This document shows positions 1 to 6,119 of a DNA stretch of 6,810 nt, in pieces. Each line of letters begins with the position of its first letter. Position 1 is the first letter of the stretch. The notes below the pieces were generated by a model. That model had not been told where the DNA came from. It saw nothing but the letters and a program-made list of their open reading frames with translations, and ran no database searches. The stretch is from contig DHIQ01000227.1 in assembly GCA_002403895.1 (NCBI GenBank), positions 1-6,810 on the forward strand, given 5' to 3'. Source of the stretch: Candidatus Neomicrothrix sp. UBA4742 (GTDB lineage: Bacteria > Actinomycetota > Acidimicrobiia > Acidimicrobiales > Acidimicrobilacustridaceae). Made by a program: the position numbers and the translations under genes.

Positions 1-231
1 GTCCGGGAGTTCATCGCCAGCGAGATCATGTACGACGAATCGCCGGCGGTGCTCACCGACGACACCAAGCTCCTGGGGGGGATCATGGATTCCCTGGGGC
101 TGATGCAGCTGGTTTCCTTCATCGAGGAGCAGTTCGAGGTCCAGATCGACGACGCCGAGGTCACCGTCGAGAACTTCTCCACCATCAACGACATCGACCG
201 CTTGGTGAACTCCAAGGTCGAGGTGGGATGA
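1..231 (+). CDS. Acyl/peptidyl carrier protein, 5' partial
   Basis: Frame 1 is open from the first base, and the codons before the first ATG (at 28) read VREFIASEI, a normal carrier-protein first helix. The true start therefore lies upstream and ATG 28 is internal; 76 residues are visible. Ser at codon 91-93, in GGIMDSLGLMQL, is the expected 4'-phosphopantetheine attachment site. The following acidic helices (FIEEQFEVQIDDAEV, then NFSTINDIDRLV) complete the four-helix carrier fold. Free-standing carriers of about 80-90 residues with this pattern serve as thiolation partners of stand-alone adenylation enzymes (PltL, RedO and AnaD types). The protein acts in the cytoplasm and needs a phosphopantetheinyl transferase, which is not in the window. 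Its stop overlaps the next start (ATGA), so the two are translationally coupled. Its cargo is inferred from the neighbours; the sequence alone cannot separate an acyl from an aminoacyl carrier. Confidence 0.9.
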   Translation, partial: VREFIASEIMYDESPAVLTDDTKLLGGIMDSLGLMQLVSFIEEQFEVQIDDAEVTVENFSTINDIDRLVNSKVEVG

Positions 232-1391
232 GGCCACCCGGGACTGCAGCTCCGGAGTGGCTCACCCGGGCGCAGGTCGAGTTCTACGAGTCGGTCGTCC
301 GATTCGCCAAGACCCTTCCCGACGACGTCCGGGATCGCGACGAAGCCGGCGCGTTCTCCCGCGACATATGGAACCGGTGCGCGACGTTCGGCATCCAGGG
401 CATGCCCGTGCCGGAGGAGCTGGGGGGCGGGGGCCACGACGTCCTCACCACCATGCTGGGTCTGGAGGCACTGGGGTACGGATATCCCGACCAGGGCCTG
501 ATCTTCGCCATCAACGCGCACATGTGGACCAGCGAGATCTCGCTGTGGCGATTCGGCACGCCCGAGCAGCAGCAGGCATGGCTCCCGCGCCTGTGCTCCG
601 GTGAGGCCATCGGCTGCCACGCCATCACCGAGCCCGAAGCCGGGTCGGACGCGTTCAACCTGGCCGCCACAGCCCGCGAGGTGGAGGGCGGGTTCGTCCT
701 GAACGGCGGCAAGACGTTCATCTCGAACGCGCCGGTGGCGGACGTGTTCATCGTGTTCGCCCGGAGCGGGGCCGGCATCGGGCCGTTCGGCATCAGCGCC
801 TTCCTGCTCCGGAAAGGGGTCTCCGGGATGGAGGTGGGCAAGCCCCTCGAGAAGATGGGCCTGCGCACCTCTCCGATGGCCGAGGTCTTCCTACGGGACT
901 GCTTCGTCCCGGCCGAGGATCTGGTGGGCAAGCCCGGCCAGGGCGGGGAGATCTTCACCGAGTCAATGCGGTGGGAGCGGGCCTGCATCATGGCCAGCCA
1001 CGTCGGCCTGATGCGCCGGACGCTGGAGACGTGCGTGGCTTACGCCCGACAGCGCCGGCAGTTCGGCAAGCCGATCGCGAAGTACGAGTCGATCTCGGAC
1101 AAGCTGGCCAACATGAAGATCGCCCTGGACGCGGCGCACCTCCTGCTGCTTCGGACCGGGTGGCTGATGGACCAGGGCCGGGACGCCATGACCGAGGCCG
1201 CCGTGGCGAAAGCCTTCATCAGCGAAGCGACCGTCCAGTCGCAGCTCGACGCCATCCAGATCCACGGCGGGTATGGCTACATGAGCGAGCTCGGCATCGA
1301 ACGCGGGCTGCGTGACGCCATCGGCGGCCGCATCTACTCGGGCACCTCGGAGATCCAGCGTCGGATCATCGCCCGAGGGCTGGGGCTGTAG
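228..1391 (+). CDS. Acyl-CoA dehydrogenase family flavoprotein, probable carrier-bound aminoacyl (prolyl) dehydrogenase
   Basis: The 387-residue length is normal for the family. The N-terminal helical domain is followed by the flavin/substrate strand region TEPEAGSD (134-141) and NGGKTFISN (159-167). The C-terminal helical domain carries RQRRQFGKPI (274-283), QIHGGYGY (344-351) and IYSGTSEIQ (369-377). The family oxidises the alpha-beta bond of a thioester using FAD. The canonical catalytic Glu before the GT of the last motif is Ser371 here. Glu250, in RWERA, aligns with the alternative catalytic Glu of isovaleryl-CoA dehydrogenase (LERLVLAGG in the human enzyme). Prolyl-carrier dehydrogenases of the PltE/RedW type belong to that same branch. 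The start is the ATG overlapping the carrier-protein stop, with a purine-rich GAGGTGGG just upstream. The next gene in the operon is an adenylation enzyme, which supports a carrier-bound amino acid as substrate. An ordinary branched-chain acyl-CoA dehydrogenase remains possible. Confidence 0.9.
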   Translation: MRPPGTAAPEWLTRAQVEFYESVVRFAKTLPDDVRDRDEAGAFSRDIWNRCATFGIQGMPVPEELGGGGHDVLTTMLGLEALGYGYPDQGLIFAINAHMWTSEISLWRFGTPEQQQAWLPRLCSGEAIGCHAITEPEAGSDAFNLAATAREVEGGFVLNGGKTFISNAPVADVFIVFARSGAGIGPFGISAFLLRKGVSGMEVGKPLEKMGLRTSPMAEVFLRDCFVPAEDLVGKPGQGGEIFTESMRWERACIMASHVGLMRRTLETCVAYARQRRQFGKPIAKYESISDKLANMKIALDAAHLLLLRTGWLMDQGRDAMTEAAVAKAFISEATVQSQLDAIQIHGGYGYMSELGIERGLRDAIGGRIYSGTSEIQRRIIARGLGL

Positions 1392-1415
1392 AGGGCGGTA
1401 GGCTCGGAGTTCCCC

Positions 1416-2999
1416 ATGCCTCCCTCGCCCACGCTCCACGACCTCCTCCGCGCCTCCGCCGAGCGGTTCCCGGACCGGGTCGCCGTCCAGGCCGGCGAGC
1501 TGTCGCTGACCTACTCCGAGCTCGACGCGGCCTCGGACCGCCTGGCCGAGACGCTGCAGGCGCACGGGGTCGCCCGAGGCGATCGGGTGGGACTGTTCCT
1601 GCCGAAGTCCGTGGAGGCCGTGGTCGCGCTGTACGGCGCGATGAAGGCGGGGGCCGCATACGTGCCGATCGATCCGCACGCCCCGGTCCATCGGGGGGCC
1701 ATCGTGGCCGCCGACTGCACTGTCAAGGCGATGGTCGCCACGCCGGGGCGCGCGATTGAGATGCTGACCGCGCTGGCCGAGCGGGGGCACCGGCCGGCCC
1801 TGACCGTGGTGGTCGGCGGCGGCGGCCCCGATGCGGACCTCCCCGGCGCCTCGATGGCCTGGCTCGAAGCGACAGAGACCGAGCGCGCCGCGCCGCGCGT
1901 GGCGGTCGGTGAGCGCGACCTCGCCTACATCCTCTACACATCCGGGTCCACCGGCGTGCCGAAGGGGGTCATGCTTTCGCACCGGAACGCCCTGGCCTTC
2001 GTGGAATGGTGCGCTGAGCGGATCGGAGTGGGTCCGGAGGACCGCCTGTCGAACCACGCACCCCTGCACTTCGACCTGTCGGTGTTCGATCTGTACGTGG
2101 CGGCGCTGGGCGGGGCCGCGGTGGTCCTCGTGCCGGAAGAGGTCGCGTACCTGGGCGGCTCGCTGGTGGAGTTCATCCGCGGACAGGCGATCACCGTTTG
2201 GTACAGCGTGCCCTCCGCTCTCATGCTCATCACCAAGGCCATCCGGGATCGCTCGGCGCTGGCCGGGCTTCGAACGGTGGTGTTCGCCGGCGAGGTCTAC
2301 CCGACCCAGCGGCTGCGCGAGCTGCAGGCCCTGGTCCCCGGGGTGGACCTGTGGAACCTGTACGGGCCCACCGAGACGAACGTCTGCACCTACCACCGGA
2401 TCGGCGAGCTCCCCGAGGACGACCGGCCCATCCCCATCGGGCGGTCCTGCGAGGGCACCGACGCGTTCGTCGTCACGGCCGAGGGCGGCCCCGGGACGGT
2501 GGGGGAGGAGGGCGAACTCTTCGTGGACGGCCCCACCGTGATGCAGGGGTACTGGGGGCGCCCGGACCGGACGGCCGAGGTGCTGGTTCGCCATCCGCTG
2601 TCTCCGGAACGGGAGGCCCCGGTCTATCGGACGGGCGACCTGGTCCGGCTCCGGACCGATGGCGAGTTCGACTTCCTGGGACGGCGCGACCATCAGATCA
2701 AGAGCCGCGGCTACCGGATCGAGCTGGGGGAGATCGAAGCCGCCATCAACGCCCACCCGGAGGTGGAGGAATCGGTCGCCGTCGCCGTGCCGCACGGGGA
2801 ATGGGGGACCGCGGTCGTCGCCTACGTCGTCATCCGGACCGGGGCCACCGGGTTGGGCGAACGAGCGTTGCAACGCCACGTGGCCAGCCGCCTCCCTCGG
2901 TACATGGTGCCGATGCGCGTGGAGGTCGTCGAGTCCCTGCCCAGGACCTCCACCGGCAAGATCGACCGGACGCGCCTGCGGGAGGCCGCAACGGCCTGA
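1416..2999 (+). CDS. Stand-alone NRPS-type adenylation enzyme, probable L-proline:carrier-protein ligase
   Basis: This 527-residue ANL-superfamily protein activates a carboxylate as its adenylate and passes it to a carrier thiol. The core motifs are in order: P-loop YTSGSTGVPKG (174-184), A4 HFDLSVFDLY (218-227), A5 NLYGPTETN (314-322), A7 YRTGDL (404-409), hinge/A8 GRRDHQIKSRGYRIELGEIE (422-441) and A10 Lys515 in TGKIDR. There is no condensation, thiolation or thioesterase domain, so it needs a separate carrier, encoded first in the operon. Aligned by eye to GrsA, the specificity residues are D220, L221, F224, Y263, V289, A291, L315, V323, C324 and K515. This code closely resembles, from memory, that of stand-alone prolyl adenylation enzymes (PltF, RedM, AnaC). 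The start ATG has GGAG six nt upstream and lies 24 nt after the dehydrogenase stop. The class is certain; the substrate is inferred and another small amino acid is possible. Confidence 0.93.
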   Translation: MPPSPTLHDLLRASAERFPDRVAVQAGELSLTYSELDAASDRLAETLQAHGVARGDRVGLFLPKSVEAVVALYGAMKAGAAYVPIDPHAPVHRGAIVAADCTVKAMVATPGRAIEMLTALAERGHRPALTVVVGGGGPDADLPGASMAWLEATETERAAPRVAVGERDLAYILYTSGSTGVPKGVMLSHRNALAFVEWCAERIGVGPEDRLSNHAPLHFDLSVFDLYVAALGGAAVVLVPEEVAYLGGSLVEFIRGQAITVWYSVPSALMLITKAIRDRSALAGLRTVVFAGEVYPTQRLRELQALVPGVDLWNLYGPTETNVCTYHRIGELPEDDRPIPIGRSCEGTDAFVVTAEGGPGTVGEEGELFVDGPTVMQGYWGRPDRTAEVLVRHPLSPEREAPVYRTGDLVRLRTDGEFDFLGRRDHQIKSRGYRIELGEIEAAINAHPEVEESVAVAVPHGEWGTAVVAYVVIRTGATGLGERALQRHVASRLPRYMVPMRVEVVESLPRTSTGKIDRTRLREAATA

Positions 3000-3042
3000 G
3001 CCGTTCGCTGCCCGCTTCTCGGCACACCTCCAGGCGAACGGT
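3000..3042 (+). terminator. Possible hairpin terminator after the operon
   Basis: Immediately after the TGA stop, CCGTTCGC (3001-3008) and GCGAACGG (3034-3041) form a perfect 8-bp inverted repeat, extendable by a G-T pair at 3000/3042. The loop contains a smaller TGCC/GGCA stem (3009-3012 with 3021-3024). No T-tract follows, so this would be a U-less terminator of the kind proposed in high-GC bacteria, or simply an RNA structure protecting the 3' end. The position between an operon end and a new promoter fits. Confidence 0.4.
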
Positions 3043-3045
3043 GCT

Positions 3046-3057
3046 GGCGGGCCCGCC
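3046..3057. promoter_or_regulatory. Perfect 12-bp palindrome in the promoter region
   Basis: GGCGGGCCCGCC is a perfect palindrome whose centre lies about 18 bp upstream of the proposed -10 element, so it covers the place where a -35 box would be. It could be an operator for a dimeric regulator or a short GC hairpin. Because the local DNA is very rich in G and C, chance occurrence is not excluded. Confidence 0.25.
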
Positions 3058-3066
3058 ATCTGGGCG

Positions 3067-3075
3067 TGGTACAGT
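3067..3075 (+). promoter_or_regulatory. Possible extended -10 promoter element
   Basis: TGGTACAGT contains an extended -10 motif (TGN followed by TACAGT, a TANNNT hexamer) in the only relatively AT-containing spot of this gap. No good -35 match is seen upstream. Transcription would start near 3081-3083, giving a leader of about 17 nt to ATG 3099 or about 29 nt to GTG 3111. This argues against translation starting at the in-frame GTG at 3066. Confidence 0.4.
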
Positions 3076-3098
3076 GCCCGACTCCGCTCGGAACACGC

Positions 3099-5999
3099 AT
3101 GGGGGGCCCCGTGACCTTTCGAACCTGGCGCTCCATCTGCAGCAGCGTCGCGATGCTCGGTTTGCTGCTGGTACCGCTCGCTGGGCGGGCTGAGGCCGTC
3201 ACCGTCCCCATCGCGGTCGACGAGGCGTCCAACGCGGGCATCGCCCAGTCGACGCAGACGTGGAGCGCCGCCCTCGGCGACTACAACAACGACGGCCGGA
3301 CCGACTTCCTGCTGTCCCGGCACGGCGAGAGCGCGGGCCAGCTGTGGTTGAACTCGGGGACCGGGCAGTTCAGCGTGGCGGCACTGTTCCCCATCACGGA
3401 TCGCCACGACTGCGTCGCGGCCGACGTCAACGGCGACGGACGGCTCGACGCGTTCTGCTCGCGGGGCGGCAAGGACGGGACGTCCGTCAAGGCGAACGAG
3501 CTGTGGCTCCAGGGTTCGGGCTCGACGTTCACCGACCAGGGGGTGCCGGCCGGCCTGGCCGATCCGTACGGCCGCGGGCGGCACGCCGCCGTCATCGACG
3601 CGAACCACGACGGGCTGCCGGATCTGTTCGTCGGGACCTCGCCCGAGCGCCCGGACGGGCTGCCGTCGACGAATCGCCTGTTCCTGAACACCGGCACGGG
3701 TACCTTCCGGGACGGGCCCGAGTTCGGCCTGGATCAGGAGATCGGCTCGTCGTGCGCGGTGGCCGCCGACGTGAACGGCGACGGGTTCCAGGACCTGTTG
3801 CTGTGTCCGGAGGGAACCGGACAGCTCCGCCTGTACCTGAACCAGGTCGGGGCGTCGTTCACCGACGTCTCGGCCGCGGCCGGCGTGGGGGGAGATGCCC
3901 AGGACGCCGCCCTGGTGGACCTCAACGGCGACCACCGGCTCGATCTGGTCGAGGTGGAGTCCTCCCAGCTGGTGGCGCTGTTGCAGGACGACCAGGGAGT
4001 GTTCCAGAGCTCGTTCACCATGCCGCTCCTCGCCGGCGCCGGCGTGGCCACCGGCGACGTGAACGGCGACGGCTCGCCGGACGTGTATGTCGTGCAAGGC
4101 GCGGGGGGGAGCGTCTCGAACGAGCCGGACCTGATGCTCCTGAACGACGGGACCGGGACGAACTTCACCCAGATGAGCATCCCCGAGACGAGCGTGGGCA
4201 AGGGGGACCGCGCCTACCCCTTGGACTACGACCACAACGGCTTGACCGACTTCCTGGTGCTCAACGGTGCCAAGAACGACGGTCCGATCCAGCTGATCGC
4301 CTTCTTCCCTCCCGCGCGCGTTCCTCGGTCCGATCCACGCCGCATCTCGGCACCACTTCCCGCCTCTGCGGGCCTTCCGGGTTCGGCGCAGGCAGCATCG
4401 ACCTGTGGCGCCGCGTGGAGCGAGGCGACCGCTCTGCTCACCGGCACCCGGACGGACCTGTTGACGGATCTGGCGGCCATCTCACCTTCGGACGCCTGGG
4501 CGGTGGGGACGAACCAGCTGGTCAAGGGCGGTCCGCCCTTGTATACGTTCGCGGAGCATTGGGACGGCTCATCCTGGACCCAGGTCCCGACGCCAGATCC
4601 CTCGCGGGGAGGGAACTCCCTCCACGCGGTCTCGGCGGTCGGAACGAACGACGTCTGGGCCATCGGCCAGCAGGTCCGGGGACTGGCGGTCAATACGCTG
4701 GCCGAGCATTGGGATGGCAACGTGTGGAGCACGGTCCCCACGGTGGATCCGATGCGGGACGACCTGCTGATCGGCCTCGCGGCCGCCGGCCCCTCGAACG
4801 TCTGGGCGGTGGGCTACGGCACGGACGGCACCGGTCATGTCCCCCTCCTGGAGGAGTGGGACGGCACCGCCTGGAGTGTGGCGTTCATCCCGGTCCCCTC
4901 CGGGGGCTGGACGGGTGACACGGCCCTGACCAGCGTCACGGCAGTCGCTCCCGACGACGTATGGGCCGTCGGGTACGAGGGCAGCCCCGACGGGTTCCGC
5001 ACGCTCACCCTGCACGATGACGGGACGGGGTGGAGTATCGTTCCCAGCCCCAACACGGGCACCTCCCTCACCGGCCAGGGGGATAACCTGCTGACTGGGG
5101 TCTCGGCGGTCGGGCCGAACGACGTGTGGGCGGTGGGCCTGAGCTACTCGCAGGCATTGCCCGGCTACCAGACGCTCACGCTCCACTTCGACGGCCAGTG
5201 GCACATCGTGGCCAGTCCCACCGTGGGCCAGGTGAGTGCCCTGCGCGACGTGGCGGCCCGCTCGAACGGCGACGTGTGGGCGGTGGGGACCGGATACACG
5301 GGGGGATACACCGCGTTGATCCTGCACAACGACGGGACGGAGTGGTCGCAGATGGCGAGCTCTACCATGGACCCTGTCGGAACCGACGAGCTCCTCGGCG
5401 TGGCCGGGGCGGGTGCCCGGGACTGGGCGGCCGGCTACAACGCGGCGACCGTCCAGAGCTTCCTGATCGAATCGCTGTGCCCGATCCAGGTACTGGACAC
5501 CGGTTTCTCGCCGACAGCGACCACGGCGAGCGTCGGGGATACCCTCGCGTGGAGGGTTGGGACAACGGCGGCGTCCGGCCACATCGTGAAGGATCAGTCC
5601 GGGGTGTCCCTGTTCGCCTCCGCCCCGCTCTCGCCGGGCGGGTCCTTCACCTTCACCTTCTTCGCGGCGGCCAAGGTGACCGTGCTCGATCCGACCGATG
5701 GACAGACCCTGATCGTGAAGGTGCCGCCCAAGGCCACGCCGGCCAGCGGGGACCCGTCCAAGACGTTCACGGTGACCTGGGCGTCGCAGACGCCGCCTAC
5801 CGGGCTCGTGTACGACGTCCAGATCCAGCGGCCGGGCTCCAGCTCCTGGACGGCGTGGAAGACGGGCGTGACGGGCGTCTCCGCCTCGTTCGTCCCCGAC
5901 GCCGGGACGGGTGGGTATTCGTTCCGGGCCAAGATCCGCCGACTCTCGAACGGCACGTCCACGGGGTGGTCGCCGCCCGCGAAGATCACGGTCACCTGA
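3099..5999 (+). CDS. Large secreted double beta-propeller protein (FG-GAP/VCBS plus DVWAVG repeats, cupredoxin-like and FnIII domains)
   Basis: The 966-residue protein begins with a signal peptide: basic FRTWRS, hydrophobic SVAMLGLLLVPLAG, then a likely AEA cleavage site. Codon starts of the domains are: seven FG-GAP/VCBS motifs (DYNNDGRTD at 3279, DVNGDGRLD 3423, DANHDGLPD 3597, DVNGDGFQD 3768, DLNGDHRLD 3918, DVNGDGSPD 4056, DYDHNGLTD 4224); a Pro/Ala/Ser linker about 4311-4400; seven 'DVWAVG' blades (about 4452-5480); a cupredoxin-like fold (5481-5723); and a fibronectin type III domain (5727-5996). The Asp-rich loops suggest calcium binding, as in integrin-type propellers. There is no membrane segment, LPXTG motif or other anchor, so it is probably released or held by the C-terminal domains. 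ATG 3099 was chosen because a -10 element lies just upstream; GTG 3111, preceded by GGGGGG, is an equally good start with a tidier signal peptide. It appears to be its own transcription unit. The ligand is unknown; adhesion or surface binding is an inference. Confidence 0.88.
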   Translation: MGGPVTFRTWRSICSSVAMLGLLLVPLAGRAEAVTVPIAVDEASNAGIAQSTQTWSAALGDYNNDGRTDFLLSRHGESAGQLWLNSGTGQFSVAALFPITDRHDCVAADVNGDGRLDAFCSRGGKDGTSVKANELWLQGSGSTFTDQGVPAGLADPYGRGRHAAVIDANHDGLPDLFVGTSPERPDGLPSTNRLFLNTGTGTFRDGPEFGLDQEIGSSCAVAADVNGDGFQDLLLCPEGTGQLRLYLNQVGASFTDVSAAAGVGGDAQDAALVDLNGDHRLDLVEVESSQLVALLQDDQGVFQSSFTMPLLAGAGVATGDVNGDGSPDVYVVQGAGGSVSNEPDLMLLNDGTGTNFTQMSIPETSVGKGDRAYPLDYDHNGLTDFLVLNGAKNDGPIQLIAFFPPARVPRSDPRRISAPLPASAGLPGSAQAASTCGAAWSEATALLTGTRTDLLTDLAAISPSDAWAVGTNQLVKGGPPLYTFAEHWDGSSWTQVPTPDPSRGGNSLHAVSAVGTNDVWAIGQQVRGLAVNTLAEHWDGNVWSTVPTVDPMRDDLLIGLAAAGPSNVWAVGYGTDGTGHVPLLEEWDGTAWSVAFIPVPSGGWTGDTALTSVTAVAPDDVWAVGYEGSPDGFRTLTLHDDGTGWSIVPSPNTGTSLTGQGDNLLTGVSAVGPNDVWAVGLSYSQALPGYQTLTLHFDGQWHIVASPTVGQVSALRDVAARSNGDVWAVGTGYTGGYTALILHNDGTEWSQMASSTMDPVGTDELLGVAGAGARDWAAGYNAATVQSFLIESLCPIQVLDTGFSPTATTASVGDTLAWRVGTTAASGHIVKDQSGVSLFASAPLSPGGSFTFTFFAAAKVTVLDPTDGQTLIVKVPPKATPASGDPSKTFTVTWASQTPPTGLVYDVQIQRPGSSSWTAWKTGVTGVSASFVPDAGTGGYSFRAKIRRLSNGTSTGWSPPAKITVT
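3279..4250 (+). repeat. Seven FG-GAP/VCBS repeats (first beta-propeller)
   Basis: Seven copies of a D-x-[ND]-x-[DN]-G-x-x-D-like loop recur every 46-58 codons, each following a small-residue/Ala-rich strand and leading into a hydrophobic strand (for example DVNGDGSPDVYVV). Copies five and seven are degenerate (DLNGDHRLD, DYDHNGLTD). Seven is the blade number of a closed integrin-alpha-type propeller, so the domain looks complete. Confidence 0.85.
4452..5480 (+). repeat. Seven DVWAVG repeats (second beta-propeller)
   Basis: The unit is about 50 residues: L-x-x-V-x-A-x-x-x-x-D-V-W-A-V-G, a variable turn, T-L-x-x-x-W-D-G, then W-x-x-V-P-x-P. The core reads DAWAVG (4491), DVWAIG (4650), NVWAVG (4797), DVWAVG (4956, 5121 and 5271) and a shortened DWAAG (5421). 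Seven units imply a seven-bladed propeller. The DNA also preserves the repeat: 17 identical bases at 5121-5137 and 5271-5287, and 15 identical bases at 4628-4642 and 5099-5113. Confidence 0.8.
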
Positions 6000-6026
6000 A
6001 CGAAAACCCGGTTGGCGATGGGGGCA

Positions 6027-6056
6027 TTGACGGTGCTCGGAGAAGGCTGGGAAAAT
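6027..6056 (+). promoter_or_regulatory. Possible sigma-70-type promoter upstream of the hydrolase-fold gene
   Basis: TTGACG (6027-6032) matches five of six bases of the -35 consensus. GAAAAT (6051-6056), after an 18-bp spacer, matches four of six of the -10 consensus. Transcription would start near 6063, leaving a leader of about 56 nt before ATG 6120. The 120-nt gap between the secreted protein and this gene makes a separate promoter plausible. The assignment rests only on the match by eye. Confidence 0.4.
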
Positions 6057-6119
6057 CGCCCCTTCCACGAGTGCACCTTTCCTGGAATGTGGATCCGACC
6101 GGGCCTCGAGAGAGAAGAC

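Noticed and set aside
1416..2999. Exosortase-A-associated acyl-CoA ligase as the identity of the AMP-forming enzyme
   Set aside because: The A4 region HFDLSVFDLY and the full amino-acid-type code fit NRPS-type aminoacyl adenylation enzymes better, and no exosortase or PEP-CTERM signal is visible in the window.
3066..3098. In-frame upstream GTG start for the secreted protein
   Set aside because: It would add MVQCPTPLGTR before the signal peptide and would place the start codon on the -10 element. ATG 3099 or GTG 3111 fit better.
2198..3193. + strand open frame overlapping the end of the adenylation gene and the start of the secreted protein
   Set aside because: Its Arg/Gly/Pro-rich translation is out of frame with both conserved proteins and shows no domain.
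963..4235. Very long open frame on the - strand (about 1090 codons)
   Set aside because: It lies antisense to three well-supported genes, and its translation is a low-complexity Arg/His/Val/Gly/Pro-rich shadow with no recognisable domain. High GC content removes stop codons from that frame.
6014..6060. Inverted repeat GGCGAT / ATCGCC around the putative promoter
   Set aside because: It has only six bases per arm and a 35-nt spacer, which is easily expected by chance.
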